Below, in pieces: positions 39,272 through 48,844 of a DNA stretch of 64,000 bases. Each line of letters begins with the position of its first letter. Position 1 is the first letter of the stretch. The notes under the pieces were generated by a model. The model ran no database searches, had not been told where the DNA came from, and saw only the letters and a list, made by a program, of their open reading frames with translations. The DNA is taken from NCBI RefSeq assembly GCF_921293875.1, contig NZ_CAKLDI010000001.1, positions 2,047,915-2,111,914 on the forward strand, read 5' to 3'. A program made the translations under genes and the position numbers. This stretch comes from Vibrio stylophorae. GTDB taxonomy: Bacteria; Pseudomonadota; Gammaproteobacteria; Enterobacterales; Vibrionaceae.

Positions 39272-40054
39272 TTACGAAAGGAACAGCGGACCCAAGCTAA
39301 CACGTGGTAAATCAAATTCTTGCGGATAATCCACATCGACTAAATAAAGCCCTTCAGCCTTTGCGGTAGCCGCGGCTTTGGTGCGATCTTTAAGCGCAAG
39401 CAAGGTTGCCATCCAATCTTCTGGTTGATTACCACAACCGATTTCAATCAAGCTACCGACGATATTTCGTACCATATGATGAACAAATGCGTTGGCTTTA
39501 ATATCCACAATCACATAATCATTGTGTCTTGTGACCTCTAAATGCATCAAATTTCGCCAAGGTGAATTTGACTGACATTGCATCGCGCGAAATGACGTAA
39601 AGTCATTTTCACCCAGCAGCGCTTGACCGGCACGATGCATTTTATCGGCATCCAAAGGCTGGTGATAATGGCTCACACCATGCGCTAAAATCGCCGGACG
39701 ATAGCGATGATTAAAAATAATATAGCGGTAACGACGCGCCGTTGCGCTAAAACGCGCATGAAAGTCATCGGGAACTTCTTTCGCCCAACGCACGCCAATA
39801 TCACGCGGCAAATTGGTATTGGCACCCATGGTCCAAGCTTCCATTTTGCGCATTACTGGCGAGTCAAAATGCACCACCTGCCCTGTGCCATGCACACCCG
39901 CATCGGTGCGCCCCGCACATTGAACTTCAATCGGCGTATTGGCCACTTTTGACAACGCCGCTTCTAGGCGCTGCTGCACGCTATCGACGTGTCGTTGACG
40001 CTGCCAACCTGAATAGTTCGCGCCATCATATTCAATTCCAAGGGCAATACGCAT
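39272..40054 (-). CDS. truA: tRNA pseudouridine(38-40) synthase TruA
   Basis: TruA isomerises uridines 38-40 in the anticodon arm of many tRNAs. The 260-residue product (E. coli 270) has the catalytic aspartate in [11 protein letters not shown] near residue 52, the family start [15 protein letters not shown] and the C-terminal [13 protein letters not shown] motif. It lies between hubP and accD as in other vibrios and pseudomonads. A -10 box upstream overlaps the hubP terminator. Confidence 0.97.
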   Translation of the reverse strand: MRIALGIEYDGANYSGWQRQRHVDSVQQRLEAALSKVANTPIEVQCAGRTDAGVHGTGQVVHFDSPVMRKMEAWTMGANTNLPRDIGVRWAKEVPDDFHARFSATARRYRYIIFNHRYRPAILAHGVSHYHQPLDADKMHRAGQALLGENDFTSFRAMQCQSNSPWRNLMHLEVTRHNDYVIVDIKANAFVHHMVRNIVGSLIEIGCGNQPEDWMATLLALKDRTKAAATAKAEGLYLVDVDYPQEFDLPRVSLGPLFLS

Positions 40055-40087
40055 TGATTCGTTTCTCTATCACAAATGAGGCGTGGG

Positions 40088-40123
40088 ATTATAAAAAAAG
40101 GTGGCAACTCACGCTACCACCTT
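40088..40123 (-). terminator. hubP terminator with embedded truA -10 box
   Basis: AAGGTGG (40098-40104) and CCACCTT (40117-40123) form the stem. Leftward it is followed by a seven-T tract that runs straight into a perfect TATAAT (40093-40088), placed about 35 bp before the truA start. The -35 region is poor. Confidence 0.65.
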
Positions 40124-40141
40124 ATTCATTTCATCGCTGAT

Positions 40142-43100
40142 TTAACTCAGCGTTTTCATCAGCTGCTTGGCTTCTTGAATGGATGCTAAGTCGCCATCAC
40201 TAATCACCTCTTGCAGTAGTGATTCAGCCGCTTCCATATCATTCATATCCAAGTAAGCACGCGCCATATCAAGCTTGGCCGTTGCATCATCACCATGACC
40301 CATGGCATTGACATGATGAAACACATCATCAAAAGATGCATTGTCTTGTGCTGATGATGACATCGCCTGCGAATGCTCCTCGTGAAGTAACGCATCAATA
40401 TTCAGATTAGATTCTGGCGTCGCTTCATTCGATAGCAATTCACTGCTACCACCAAAGCTGTCTTCGTCCATCAAATCAGGATCAAAGGCGTCGATATCAC
40501 TATCTTGCACATTGGGCTGCTGACTCCAATCTTCCGCTTCTAGCTCAGGCTCCGGCGTACTTGCTGTTTGCCAAGCCAGCGCTTCATCACCCTCAAGCAT
40601 GCTATCTAAACTGCTTAGATCGCCACCTGCGTTTTCAAATTCAGCAAATGGATCATCGCCTGCATCGCTCTCAGTTGGCCCTGCGCTTGCCAGAAAATCA
40701 TCCAGCTCACTCACACTCTCGTTGCCGCTCTCATCGAACAAGCTATCGATTGGCGAATGCACATGCTGCGCGCCATCCAAGTCATTGGCAATGCTATCTA
40801 AATCATCAGAAAGAGACGCACCACCTAAGCCAGAAGATTCGGCAATCTCATCTGAAAATTCATCGCCGGCCAAATCATTGAGCATGTCTTCCATAGCCTG
40901 CTCTTCTGGATTGAGACCAATCACCACCTCATTGTCAGTTGACGCTGAATGTAGCAGTACCACATTGTCTTCATCTACAGAAAAGTCAGACAGGTCGGAG
41001 AGATCATCCAACTCATGAGAGATCTGTGCATTTGCGGTTGGCTGCAAATCATCAATCGTTGCCACCAAATCAGCATCATCAGCGCTTAAAGGCGCCGCAT
41101 CAAAGTCTTCACGGCTTAGCTCTGCAATGCCATGGTCAAACTCTGGTGCTTCCTCTGCATCGACCGAGCCAAGCTGGGCCAAGATATCATCAAGCTCACC
41201 GCTATCATCAAGACCTAGCTCAAAGCCATGATCATTTTCATCCGCCAGACCTTGCGCAAATTGCGCCAATTCATCATCCACAAGATTCGGACTGTCAGAA
41301 ACCAGTGATGATAAGTCGTTCATCATCTCAACGGCATCAGGCTCACCCTGCTCTTGCGCAGCCATACGGGCCAAATCTGCGCTGAGATCATCATCCATTA
41401 AGGAATCAACGCCCATATCCGCCATGGCGCTTAAATCGGTCATCGCTGCAAGATCATCTTGGCGTGCCAATTCATCAAAATCGAAAGACTCATCAAAATC
41501 AGGCTGTGACTGGAACACTTGCGGTGTATCTCGGCCAGTATCCTCAAGCTGCTCGATATCGCTCTGATGACTATCTAGCGCAAGATGGCTAGAATCCACA
41601 GGAGATATCATGACTTCTTCTGGCGCTTCATCTGCCGTCAGTTCATGTACATCACTTAAATTAAGATGACTTGAGTCAACTGCACTTGGCATGGCCTCAT
41701 CTGTTTCTAAGTTCTCAACCAAAGCGCCATGATCATTGAGGGCTAAATGACTTGAGTCCACCATAGCCGATTCAACTTCAGGCTCAGCAAGTTCATCCAC
41801 ACTGGCATCATGATCGGCCAAATCAAGATGATCACTGCTCACCGATGCGGTGGTTTGTGGCTCATCTTCTGCTTCAATTAATCCATTATCTTGATCAAAT
41901 TCAAGTGGCGTATTTAAGTCACGTAATGTCGATGCCGGTGCCGCGTTTTCTTCGCTATACTGCGGCGCCATATTTGACTCTAGAGCATCAAGCTCAGCGC
42001 TAAAATCATCGCCCGCTTCAGCTGAGTCTCCTAACAGCGCATCTAGCTCATTGTCACTTGAGTCATCAGTGCCGACCAAGGCATCGATTTCACTTTCATC
42101 GGATTGATTAAAATCAGCAAAGGCATCAAGCTCACTATCACCAGTAGCATCAAAGCTTTCAAAAGCGTCAAGTTCACTGCTATCACCATCATCATGGCTT
42201 GCAAACGCATCGGCAAAGGCATCAAGCTCGGCTGCACGCTCATCTTCATCAAAGTGCAGCTCTGGTGCTAAATTCAGCGGTTCACCTTGCGCTTCGGACC
42301 AATCCATCAGCGCATCGCTATCTAGCTCATCATCCTCGATGGCACTTGGACTGAAATAATCATCGTCATCATCGCTATCAAGCATGGCTAAATCGCGCAT
42401 CAGACTGTTGTCCATATCATCGACTACCTCTGAGTCCACACTTGGCGTTGTCGATGGAGCTGCTGCCTCGTGGCCACTCGATGGATCAGAAAGCAATGCG
42501 CCCATATCCAAACCGGCCGTATTAAGCATATCTTCGGTTAACTGCTCATCAACACGATTGATTGGCGGCAACATCTGCTCATGGTTTTCATCCAGCTCTT
42601 GCTGCTCTTCAAGCGCAGCAACTAAGGCATCATCTTCACTAAATTCAGGTAAATCCGAGAGCTCATAGGTTGCATCGCTAAAATCAAAGGCGAATGGATC
42701 GGCTGCTGGCTGCGAAAGATTATCTTGCTCAGCACTCGCCATCGATGGGCTCTGCTCATTGAGATCTGCAGCCATTTGCGCCATCTGCTGATCCAAATTC
42801 GCCAGCGATTGCGCGCTACCTGAGATATCAATGCTGTTATCCATATCGGCATCATCAGCACCTTCCCAAGGCGCTAGCTCTTCATCGCTCAGCGCATCCT
42901 CTTCATCAAAGGCAAACTGAGACAGATCGAGCACCTCGTCATCGCTATCATCTGCAGCTGCGACAGCATCCGTCGCGATATCATCAGTTGCGGCAATACT
43001 ATCCGTTGTAACATTTTCAGCTGGCAGATCCTGTTCCTGAATACCTGCAACCCTAGGCTCATGATCTTCGTGCGCTTTGGCAACCGCATCGCTTACCGAT

Positions 43101-46100
43101 TCGCTTTCAGCGGGTGCATTGAATGCACTATCAGCATCCTCAACATCAGAAGAAAGAAATTCAGGTGCTGGCGGCTCAGCAAAATTAGCTTGAGATGACT
43201 GCTCAAGGCGCGCCTCAGGACTCAATGCCATCGCTGATGATTCAGCAAGTGGCTGGTCTAGTCCATCAGCCGGTACCGCAGGCGTTTGTGACGATTTCGC
43301 TGTGAGCTCAGCCAAAGGATCCATGTCATGTTCCATTGGCGTCGATAAATCCAGCGGGCCTGCATCTGCAAGTAGGTCATCTAATTCAGCGTGCGCTTCG
43401 TGTTGCTGTGGTGAAGAGAGGTCAAGCGGACCTGCGTTATCTAATAGCGCTTCAAATGCAGCGTCATCTACTTGCTGCGCATCTTGGTCAAGCGCAGCCA
43501 AAATATCATCGGCACTTTGCTCGCCATCAAATAGCAAATCTGTGTCATCGTTTTCATCAAACAGACTGAGCACATCATCACTATCATTTGCATCCAGCGA
43601 AAGCGTATCCAAAATATCATCTGATGCTTGCTCAGACATGGCCTCAGGACGGCTTTCATCCGCTGTTAAAGCAGCCGCTAAATCGGTAGTAGGTTCGGCA
43701 AAGCCGTCGAGATCATCAAACGCGATATCATCGGCCATATCATCAGCTAGGCTGAGTTCATGCACCAAAGGCTCAGGCTGCGCGGTCAAAGCGTCTGAAT
43801 CTGCGGCAACATCCTGATTTAAATCAAGAGCATCAAGTACATCTACTTGGTCATCATCCGCTTGACCAACAGCCGCAAAATCAGCCGCGTCATCATCAAG
43901 TAGGGCGATCTCATTGACCATCTCAGATGACGAGCTTGAATCTTCTGGTACTAAGGCTTCAGATGCTGATTCTTCTGATGTAAGTACGTCTAAATCAGAT
44001 GCTTGATCAACGTCGTCAACAAAACCAAAATCATGCGCAGCAAAAGTCTCTGCTGGCTCAGTCGATGCTAATTCTTGTGCTTGAGATAGCGTTTCACTCT
44101 CAACATCATGCGCCAGCACATCATTAGCGTGTTCGTCAGCAAAGGACAGATGATCACTCAATGATGGCATTACATCATTGACTTCGATTTCAGCCTCTGC
44201 CTGCGGCGCATCCGCAATCTCATCGGCGTCATCGGCAAAGGCCAGCAGATTATCCAATGGATCAGCAGGGTCGTGCGCTTCTTCATCTAATGCCAAGAAT
44301 GGCTCATCGCTTGGCATCTCTTCATCATCAAAAAGCTCATTAAGCAGCGCATCATCTTCTAATTGCAGACTTGGATCGCTTAACAACGCACCATCATCCT
44401 CGTCAGCCACTAACTCATCCAGCAGCGATACGCTATCTTCAATGAGCTCAGGTGCATCAGTGCTATTGAGCAATGGATCTGCTTGGTCCACCAGCTCATC
44501 CAGCAGCAGATCACTGTCATCAGTCAGATCAAAATCATCACTTGGATTACCATTTTCATCGACTAAATCACCAATACTGACTTGCTTGCGCTCATGAACA
44601 GAATCATTGAGATCTTGCTCTGAAGCGCCTTCCATCATGTCAAATAGTTGGCTAGCTGCGGTGTCGTCATCCAATAGCTCACTGGCGACATTGGCCATGG
44701 CCATATCGGCCGTTGGTGCAGGTGCAAAATCATCATCGTCATCAGCAAGTAGCGCCATGGCGGCCGCCAACATTGGCGTCTCTACATTTTGTTGAGCCGC
44801 AGCTGGCTGCGAAGGCAATGCTTCTGCTTCTGGCTCATCCATCTCCATACCACTGAGCAAATCGTCCAGCGCTGATTGATCAATGCCCTGGAAGCCAGTG
44901 TCTTTGCTATCGGTAATGGAAAGGTCGAAATCATCTTCATCAGCACTGCTCGCAGCAGGCTGAGATTCGGCGTCAGATTGCTCCCGTAAGCTTTGTTCCC
45001 ACGCGGCTGCAAGCGCATCATCTTGCTGATCAGCTTCTTCGCTCAGCTTATCAATGGCGCGCTCCATATCTTGCAGACCCAGCGCATTGCCATCATCGTT
45101 TGGCGATAGATTTGGCTGATCCAGCGAGTCGCTGAGCACATCGTCATCAAGTAAATTGTCTTCGAGCAAGTTAAGCTCATCATCGCCATCGCTGAGTAAG
45201 TCCAGCTCGCCGTCATCTTCCAAATCAAGCATTGGCGGCTCAATTAGGCCATCTTCGCGGTTGAGGTCATCCTCAGTAAAGAGCGCCAAATCATCGTGAT
45301 CATCCAAGTTCAGCTCTGGCATTGAATCGTCATCAAGATTCATCGCTAAACTATCAGGCTCAGCTGCAACAGCAGCGGCACCTGCACCTGCCGCTGCGGC
45401 CATTGCAGGCGCAGCCATGCTCATCTCTGGTGCATTAGCACTCGCATTGGCTTTGGTTTCAGATTTATTGGAACGACGAGTCAGAAGCAGCGCCACAATA
45501 ATGCTCAGCAAAATACCCGGAACTGAGCCAAAGATGGCCAGCAACATCGGATCATTCATAATTTGCTGCCAAATGGATTGCTGTGGCTGATTTTGCTGTG
45601 CTTGCCACTCAGCGAGTGCACGTTTGACTTCCGTATTCACTTGTTCTGAGTCTTGAAGCTGGCTTTGTAGCGAATTGATCTCTTGTTGCATTTCGCTTAA
45701 ACGCAGGCGAAGCAACTTGCTGTTTTCCTGCATTTGTTCAAGCTCAGCATCGGTAATTTTGAGATCTTGCTGAAATGCTTGTGGTTTTTTCGGTGCAAAC
45801 TCTGAAGCCGTAGGGGCTTGCTCGGTAAATTCTTGTTCTGGCTTGAGCGTACCTGTTTGCACCACAGGTGTTTTAGGTTTCTCGACCTTGGCGGGTTTCG
45901 CCGCTTCAGTCACAGGCTTTGGTTGACGCACGGGCGCAGGCTTTGCCGGACTGGTCGCAACGGGCGCTGTATGCGCATGGCTGAGTCGACGCTTGTCTGC
46001 TGCCATACGATCAAGGGCATCTTGGGTGCTCCACTGCTTGGCATAGGCTGCTGTTGGCAGGCGAAGCATTTGGCCTGATTTCAATTTATGAATATTGTCG

Positions 46101-46414
46101 TCATCAAATGCCGATGGATTGAGCAAAAAGATCGCGTGCAATGTCTGATGTACTGACACTGAATTATTTGGGCGCGCTTTTTTTGCAATCGACCAAAGGG
46201 TTTCATTGCCAGAAGTGGGACCATAAAGCTTATTTTGCGCTTCATGTGCAGGCGAAACTTGCGATTGTTTTAAAGTTTCACCGTTTGGACCTTTGAGCTG
46301 AATCGTATTTGCGAAAGACACGGAAGAGATTGCCAGCGGTGTGATACACAGAGCAGCAATAAAAATGCGTCGCAGACGCTGCGAAAGAGTCGAGTTGCAA
46401 TATGGCACTGCCAA
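40142..46414 (-). CDS. hubP: HubP/FimV polar landmark protein
   Basis: In vibrios HubP anchors chromosome origin, chemotaxis and flagellar-placement proteins at the old cell pole; FimV is the Pseudomonas homologue. The ORF has 2,090 codons. Visible order: signal/membrane start (about 13-35); LysM-type peptidoglycan-binding region (about 65-120, YGPTSGNETLWSIAKKARP and the LKSGQMLRLP end); Pro/Lys linker; coiled coil (about 220-275); transmembrane helix (about 290-315); a roughly 1,700-residue very acidic cytoplasmic region with few basic residues; and the conserved FimV C-terminal helical domain (TAKLDMARAYLDMNDMEAAESLLQEVI). Tandem repeats occur near residues 1395-1481 and 1522-1611. The ORF opens with TTG at 46414, but a GTG at 46408 is better spaced from AAGAGGA and may be the true start. 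V. cholerae HubP, about 1,600 residues as I recall, is shorter. Confidence 0.95.
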   Translation of the reverse strand: MAVPYCNSTLSQRLRRIFIAALCITPLAISSVSFANTIQLKGPNGETLKQSQVSPAHEAQNKLYGPTSGNETLWSIAKKARPNNSVSVHQTLHAIFLLNPSAFDDDNIHKLKSGQMLRLPTAAYAKQWSTQDALDRMAADKRRLSHAHTAPVATSPAKPAPVRQPKPVTEAAKPAKVEKPKTPVVQTGTLKPEQEFTEQAPTASEFAPKKPQAFQQDLKITDAELEQMQENSKLLRLRLSEMQQEINSLQSQLQDSEQVNTEVKRALAEWQAQQNQPQQSIWQQIMNDPMLLAIFGSVPGILLSIIVALLLTRRSNKSETKANASANAPEMSMAAPAMAAAAGAGAAAVAAEPDSLAMNLDDDSMPELNLDDHDDLALFTEDDLNREDGLIEPPMLDLEDDGELDLLSDGDDELNLLEDNLLDDDVLSDSLDQPNLSPNDDGNALGLQDMERAIDKLSEEADQQDDALAAAWEQSLREQSDAESQPAASSADEDDFDLSITDSKDTGFQGIDQSALDDLLSGMEMDEPEAEALPSQPAAAQQNVETPMLAAAMALLADDDDDFAPAPTADMAMANVASELLDDDTAASQLFDMMEGASEQDLNDSVHERKQVSIGDLVDENGNPSDDFDLTDDSDLLLDELVDQADPLLNSTDAPELIEDSVSLLDELVADEDDGALLSDPSLQLEDDALLNELFDDEEMPSDEPFLALDEEAHDPADPLDNLLAFADDADEIADAPQAEAEIEVNDVMPSLSDHLSFADEHANDVLAHDVESETLSQAQELASTEPAETFAAHDFGFVDDVDQASDLDVLTSEESASEALVPEDSSSSSEMVNEIALLDDDAADFAAVGQADDDQVDVLDALDLNQDVAADSDALTAQPEPLVHELSLADDMADDIAFDDLDGFAEPTTDLAAALTADESRPEAMSEQASDDILDTLSLDANDSDDVLSLFDENDDTDLLFDGEQSADDILAALDQDAQQVDDAAFEALLDNAGPLDLSSPQQHEAHAELDDLLADAGPLDLSTPMEHDMDPLAELTAKSSQTPAVPADGLDQPLAESSAMALSPEARLEQSSQANFAEPPAPEFLSSDVEDADSAFNAPAESESVSDAVAKAHEDHEPRVAGIQEQDLPAENVTTDSIAATDDIATDAVAAADDSDDEVLDLSQFAFDEEDALSDEELAPWEGADDADMDNSIDISGSAQSLANLDQQMAQMAADLNEQSPSMASAEQDNLSQPAADPFAFDFSDATYELSDLPEFSEDDALVAALEEQQELDENHEQMLPPINRVDEQLTEDMLNTAGLDMGALLSDPSSGHEAAAPSTTPSVDSEVVDDMDNSLMRDLAMLDSDDDDDYFSPSAIEDDELDSDALMDWSEAQGEPLNLAPELHFDEDERAAELDAFADAFASHDDGDSSELDAFESFDATGDSELDAFADFNQSDESEIDALVGTDDSSDNELDALLGDSAEAGDDFSAELDALESNMAPQYSEENAAPASTLRDLNTPLEFDQDNGLIEAEDEPQTTASVSSDHLDLADHDASVDELAEPEVESAMVDSSHLALNDHGALVENLETDEAMPSAVDSSHLNLSDVHELTADEAPEEVMISPVDSSHLALDSHQSDIEQLEDTGRDTPQVFQSQPDFDESFDFDELARQDDLAAMTDLSAMADMGVDSLMDDDLSADLARMAAQEQGEPDAVEMMNDLSSLVSDSPNLVDDELAQFAQGLADENDHGFELGLDDSGELDDILAQLGSVDAEEAPEFDHGIAELSREDFDAAPLSADDADLVATIDDLQPTANAQISHELDDLSDLSDFSVDEDNVVLLHSASTDNEVVIGLNPEEQAMEDMLNDLAGDEFSDEIAESSGLGGASLSDDLDSIANDLDGAQHVHSPIDSLFDESGNESVSELDDFLASAGPTESDAGDDPFAEFENAGGDLSSLDSMLEGDEALAWQTASTPEPELEAEDWSQQPNVQDSDIDAFDPDLMDEDSFGGSSELLSNEATPESNLNIDALLHEEHSQAMSSSAQDNASFDDVFHHVNAMGHGDDATAKLDMARAYLDMNDMEAAESLLQEVISDGDLASIQEAKQLMKTLS
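41575..41850 (-). repeat. 81-bp (27-residue) tandem coding repeat in hubP
   Basis: Four copies of a unit centred on DSSHLxL (first copy SSDHLDL) are spaced exactly 27 residues apart, histidine to histidine. The units diverge between the boxes but keep acidic spacing. Confidence 0.8.
41970..42235 (-). repeat. ELDA-box repeat in hubP
   Basis: Six ELDA/EIDA boxes occur at successive spacings of 18, 14, 14, 14 and 18 residues, with Ser/Asp-rich spacers. The DNA shows matching short repeats of the form CATCAAGCTCACT. Confidence 0.75.
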
Positions 46415-46452
46415 TATTCCTCTTGGCCTGAGATGATGACGATTAACTTAGC

Positions 46453-46508
46453 ACTATATCGGAATCAACCCGCAAAACTGTAGCAAAGCGACTGAATTTT
46501 GCGGGTTG
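46453..46508 (-). promoter_or_regulatory. hubP promoter region with 12-bp inverted repeat
   Basis: A leftward TATAGT (46458-46453) is the likely hubP -10 box, 40 bp before the start. Just upstream, CAACCCGCAAAA (46466-46477) and TTTTGCGGGTTG (46497-46508) form a perfect 12-bp inverted repeat with a 19-nt loop. No T-tract follows, so an operator or mRNA structure is more likely than a terminator. Confidence 0.5.
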
Positions 46509-46515
46509 CGATCCA

Positions 46516-46558
46516 GATTCGTGACCCTGCCCGCTTCCTTGTTGCAGGGTCGTGAATC
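46516..46558. other. 15-bp stem-loop between asd and hubP
   Basis: GATTCGTGACCCTGC pairs with GCAGGGTCGTGAATC over 15 positions. In a rightward transcript the two central mismatches become G-U pairs; leftward they would be C-A mismatches. It lies 23 bp after the leftward asd stop. Confidence 0.5.
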
Positions 46559-46580
46559 GACGGTGAAAAAAACCGCTCAA

Positions 46581-47594
46581 TTAGAGGTAGTCAGAGACCA
46601 ATAATTCAGCAATTTGTACCGCGTTGGTGGCGGCGCCTTTGCGCACATTATCAGCGACAACCCACATGTTGAGACCACATGGATGACTGATATCTTGGCG
46701 AATACGTGAAACCATCACTGCATCGCTACCCAATGCATTTTCAACTTGGGTTGGAAAATCCATTTCATCAAAGACTTCAACGCCAGCTGCACGCTCAAGC
46801 AATAAACGCGCTTCTTCTGCACTGATTGGCTGCATGGTTTCAATATGGAGTGCTTCAGCATGGCCATAAAAGACAGGAACACGCACACAAGTCGGGTTTA
46901 CCGCAATACTGTCATCGGCAAAGATCTTTTGTGTTTCTAGCACCATTTTCATCTCTTCACGGGTATAGCCGTTGTCGAGCATGTCATCAATTTGCGGTAA
47001 ACAGTTAAAGGCGATCTGCTTGCTGTAAACATTGTTTTCAGCAGGCATACCGTTGAGCAAACGTGCCGTTTGACCTGCTAGCTCATCCACCCCTTTCTTA
47101 CCAGAGCCAGACACCGACTGGTAGGTTGCAACGTTAATGCGTGCAATACCCACCGCATCATAAATCGGCTTCAAAGCCACCAGCATTTGGATGGTGGAGC
47201 AATTTGGGTTGGCGATAATATTACGGTTACGAAAATCAGCAATCGCTTCGGGGTTCACTTCTGGCACCACCAAAGGAACATCAGGCTCTTGGCGGAACGC
47301 CGAGGTGTTATCAATCACCACCACGCCATGGTCTGCTGCAATTGGCGCCCAATATTGTGAAACATCGCTACCGGCAGAGAACAATGCAATCTGCACTTGG
47401 CTCCAATCAAATTCAGCAACGTCCTGAACGATAATACGCTTGTTCTTATACTTAACGGCTTCGCCTGCACTGCGCTCACTGGCCAGTAGGAAAAGCTCAC
47501 CCAGCGGAAAATCACGCTCAGCAAGGCGTTCAACCATGGCTTCACCGACTAGGCCGGTCGCCCCTAAAATTGCCACATTAACTGTTTGGCTCAT
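46581..47594 (-). CDS. asd: aspartate-semialdehyde dehydrogenase
   Basis: Asd reduces aspartyl phosphate to the semialdehyde feeding lysine/diaminopimelate, threonine and methionine synthesis. The 337-residue product has the NADP-binding start AILGATGLVGEAM, the catalytic cysteine in NPNCSTIQM near residue 132, SVSGSGKKGVDEL and the active-site histidine region VPVFYGHAEALHIE. Because Cys and His are present, it should be an active enzyme rather than a degenerate Usg-type paralogue. It lies 25 bp after pdxB and before hubP. Confidence 0.95.
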   Translation of the reverse strand: MSQTVNVAILGATGLVGEAMVERLAERDFPLGELFLLASERSAGEAVKYKNKRIIVQDVAEFDWSQVQIALFSAGSDVSQYWAPIAADHGVVVIDNTSAFRQEPDVPLVVPEVNPEAIADFRNRNIIANPNCSTIQMLVALKPIYDAVGIARINVATYQSVSGSGKKGVDELAGQTARLLNGMPAENNVYSKQIAFNCLPQIDDMLDNGYTREEMKMVLETQKIFADDSIAVNPTCVRVPVFYGHAEALHIETMQPISAEEARLLLERAAGVEVFDEMDFPTQVENALGSDAVMVSRIRQDISHPCGLNMWVVADNVRKGAATNAVQIAELLVSDYL

Positions 47595-47619
47595 GTTTCA
47601 ACCTATTTCACGTTTTGAT

Positions 47620-48753
47620 TTATTGTGTGATGACACGAAAACCCAATTGGGCCAATCGCTGTCCATCCACGACATCGTTCGTTTGCACGGTTAACGCGCT
47701 ATATTCGCGGCGATCCCAATAATATTTACGCATCGCATCAAAGCTCTCAGGACTATTGACGCTTAAACGAAATTCACTGTCATCGCGGCGAATATCATAA
47801 ATAATTTGGGTCAAATGACGCAGTAATGCTTGATCGCAAACTGTGGTCAATTGCACCGAAGAGATGGGTGCTTGCGGCAATAAGCTCGCAGCTTCAACCC
47901 GTGATTCTTCACCTAAAAACGCGCTATATGCGTTATAAACCATGGTGGTGCCGCGCGCCTTGCCTTCCAAACCATAGCCAGCGATATGTGGCGTCGCAAA
48001 GTGCAGCAGTGCGACCAACTCAGGATCAACTTCCGGTTCAAACTCAAAGGTATCGAGCACGGCAGTGATCGACCCTTGTTGCAAACGGCTTTTGAGCGCA
48101 GCGTTATTGACCACAGGACCGCGCGCAGCATTAATTAAAATCGAGCCAGGCTTCATCGCATTGAGCTGCATCTCATCTATCAGATGATGGGTCGCATGTT
48201 CGCCGTCATAGGTCACAGGCGTGTGTAAGGTCAGCACATCACAGCGCTCAATCAAGGTATCCAACGAGTGAAATTCGCGGGAGTCACCTTCAGCAGCTTT
48301 GAGTGGATCACAAAGCAAATGGTGAATATTCAGCGCATCTAAACATTGGCTTAAATAACTCCCCACTTGACCGGCACCCACAATGCCAACCACGCGATCA
48401 CTGAGCGTAAAGTCTTGTTCCATCGCCAGCACTTGCAGCGCGCTCAGTACATATTCAGCCACCCCTACTTTGTTACAGCCAGGCGCGGCAGTAAAGGCGA
48501 TGCCACGCTTGGCAAGTAGCGCTTGATCAATATGATCCATACCCGCAGTAGCGGTGCCAACGAAGGCCAGCCGATTGGCTTTTGCTAACAGCGCTTGATT
48601 CACTTTGGTAATGGATCGCACCATCAAGGCATCAATATCCACCAAATCATCCGCAGTCAAGCTGCGTCCCGGCATCGCAACCACTTCACCAAAGTGCACA
48701 AAGAGTTCGCGCGCGTAAGGCATTGCCTCATCGACTAAAATACGCTTCATCAA
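47620..48753 (-). CDS. pdxB: erythronate-4-phosphate dehydrogenase PdxB
   Basis: PdxB oxidises 4-phosphoerythronate in the DXP-dependent route to pyridoxal phosphate. The 377-residue product (E. coli 378) is a D-isomer 2-hydroxyacid dehydrogenase with [31 protein letters not shown] and a family-specific C-terminal dimerisation domain. The start [14 protein letters not shown] is typical. The pdxB-asd-hubP-truA order matches Vibrio and E. coli-like arrangements. Either of two adjacent ATGs (48753 or 48750) could be used. Confidence 0.96.
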   Translation of the reverse strand: MMKRILVDEAMPYARELFVHFGEVVAMPGRSLTADDLVDIDALMVRSITKVNQALLAKANRLAFVGTATAGMDHIDQALLAKRGIAFTAAPGCNKVGVAEYVLSALQVLAMEQDFTLSDRVVGIVGAGQVGSYLSQCLDALNIHHLLCDPLKAAEGDSREFHSLDTLIERCDVLTLHTPVTYDGEHATHHLIDEMQLNAMKPGSILINAARGPVVNNAALKSRLQQGSITAVLDTFEFEPEVDPELVALLHFATPHIAGYGLEGKARGTTMVYNAYSAFLGEESRVEAASLLPQAPISSVQLTTVCDQALLRHLTQIIYDIRRDDSEFRLSVNSPESFDAMRKYYWDRREYSALTVQTNDVVDGQRLAQLGFRVITQ

Positions 48754-48772
48754 TCATCGACCTTCCGTTAGC

Positions 48773-48801
48773 AAAAAAGCCCAGCAATGCTGGGCTTTTT
48801 T
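48773..48801 (-). terminator. fabB terminator
   Basis: AAAAAAGCCCAGC-AAT-GCTGGGCTTTTTT lies between the leftward fabB stop and pdxB. Confidence 0.9.
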
Positions 48802-48844
48802 ATTATGCCAATTTTTATCCATCATCAACAGATGAAGGGCAAAA

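Noticed and set aside
41575-42235. Regularly spaced repeats as a CRISPR array
   Set aside because: The repeats are in frame inside hubP, degenerate in sequence and encode acidic peptide units; there are no Cas genes.
43302-44795. Long rightward serine-rich open frames opposite hubP
   Set aside because: They arise because GAT/GAA-rich acidic codons read as ATC/TTC and serine-like codons on the other strand; they have no ribosome sites and no plausible protein composition.
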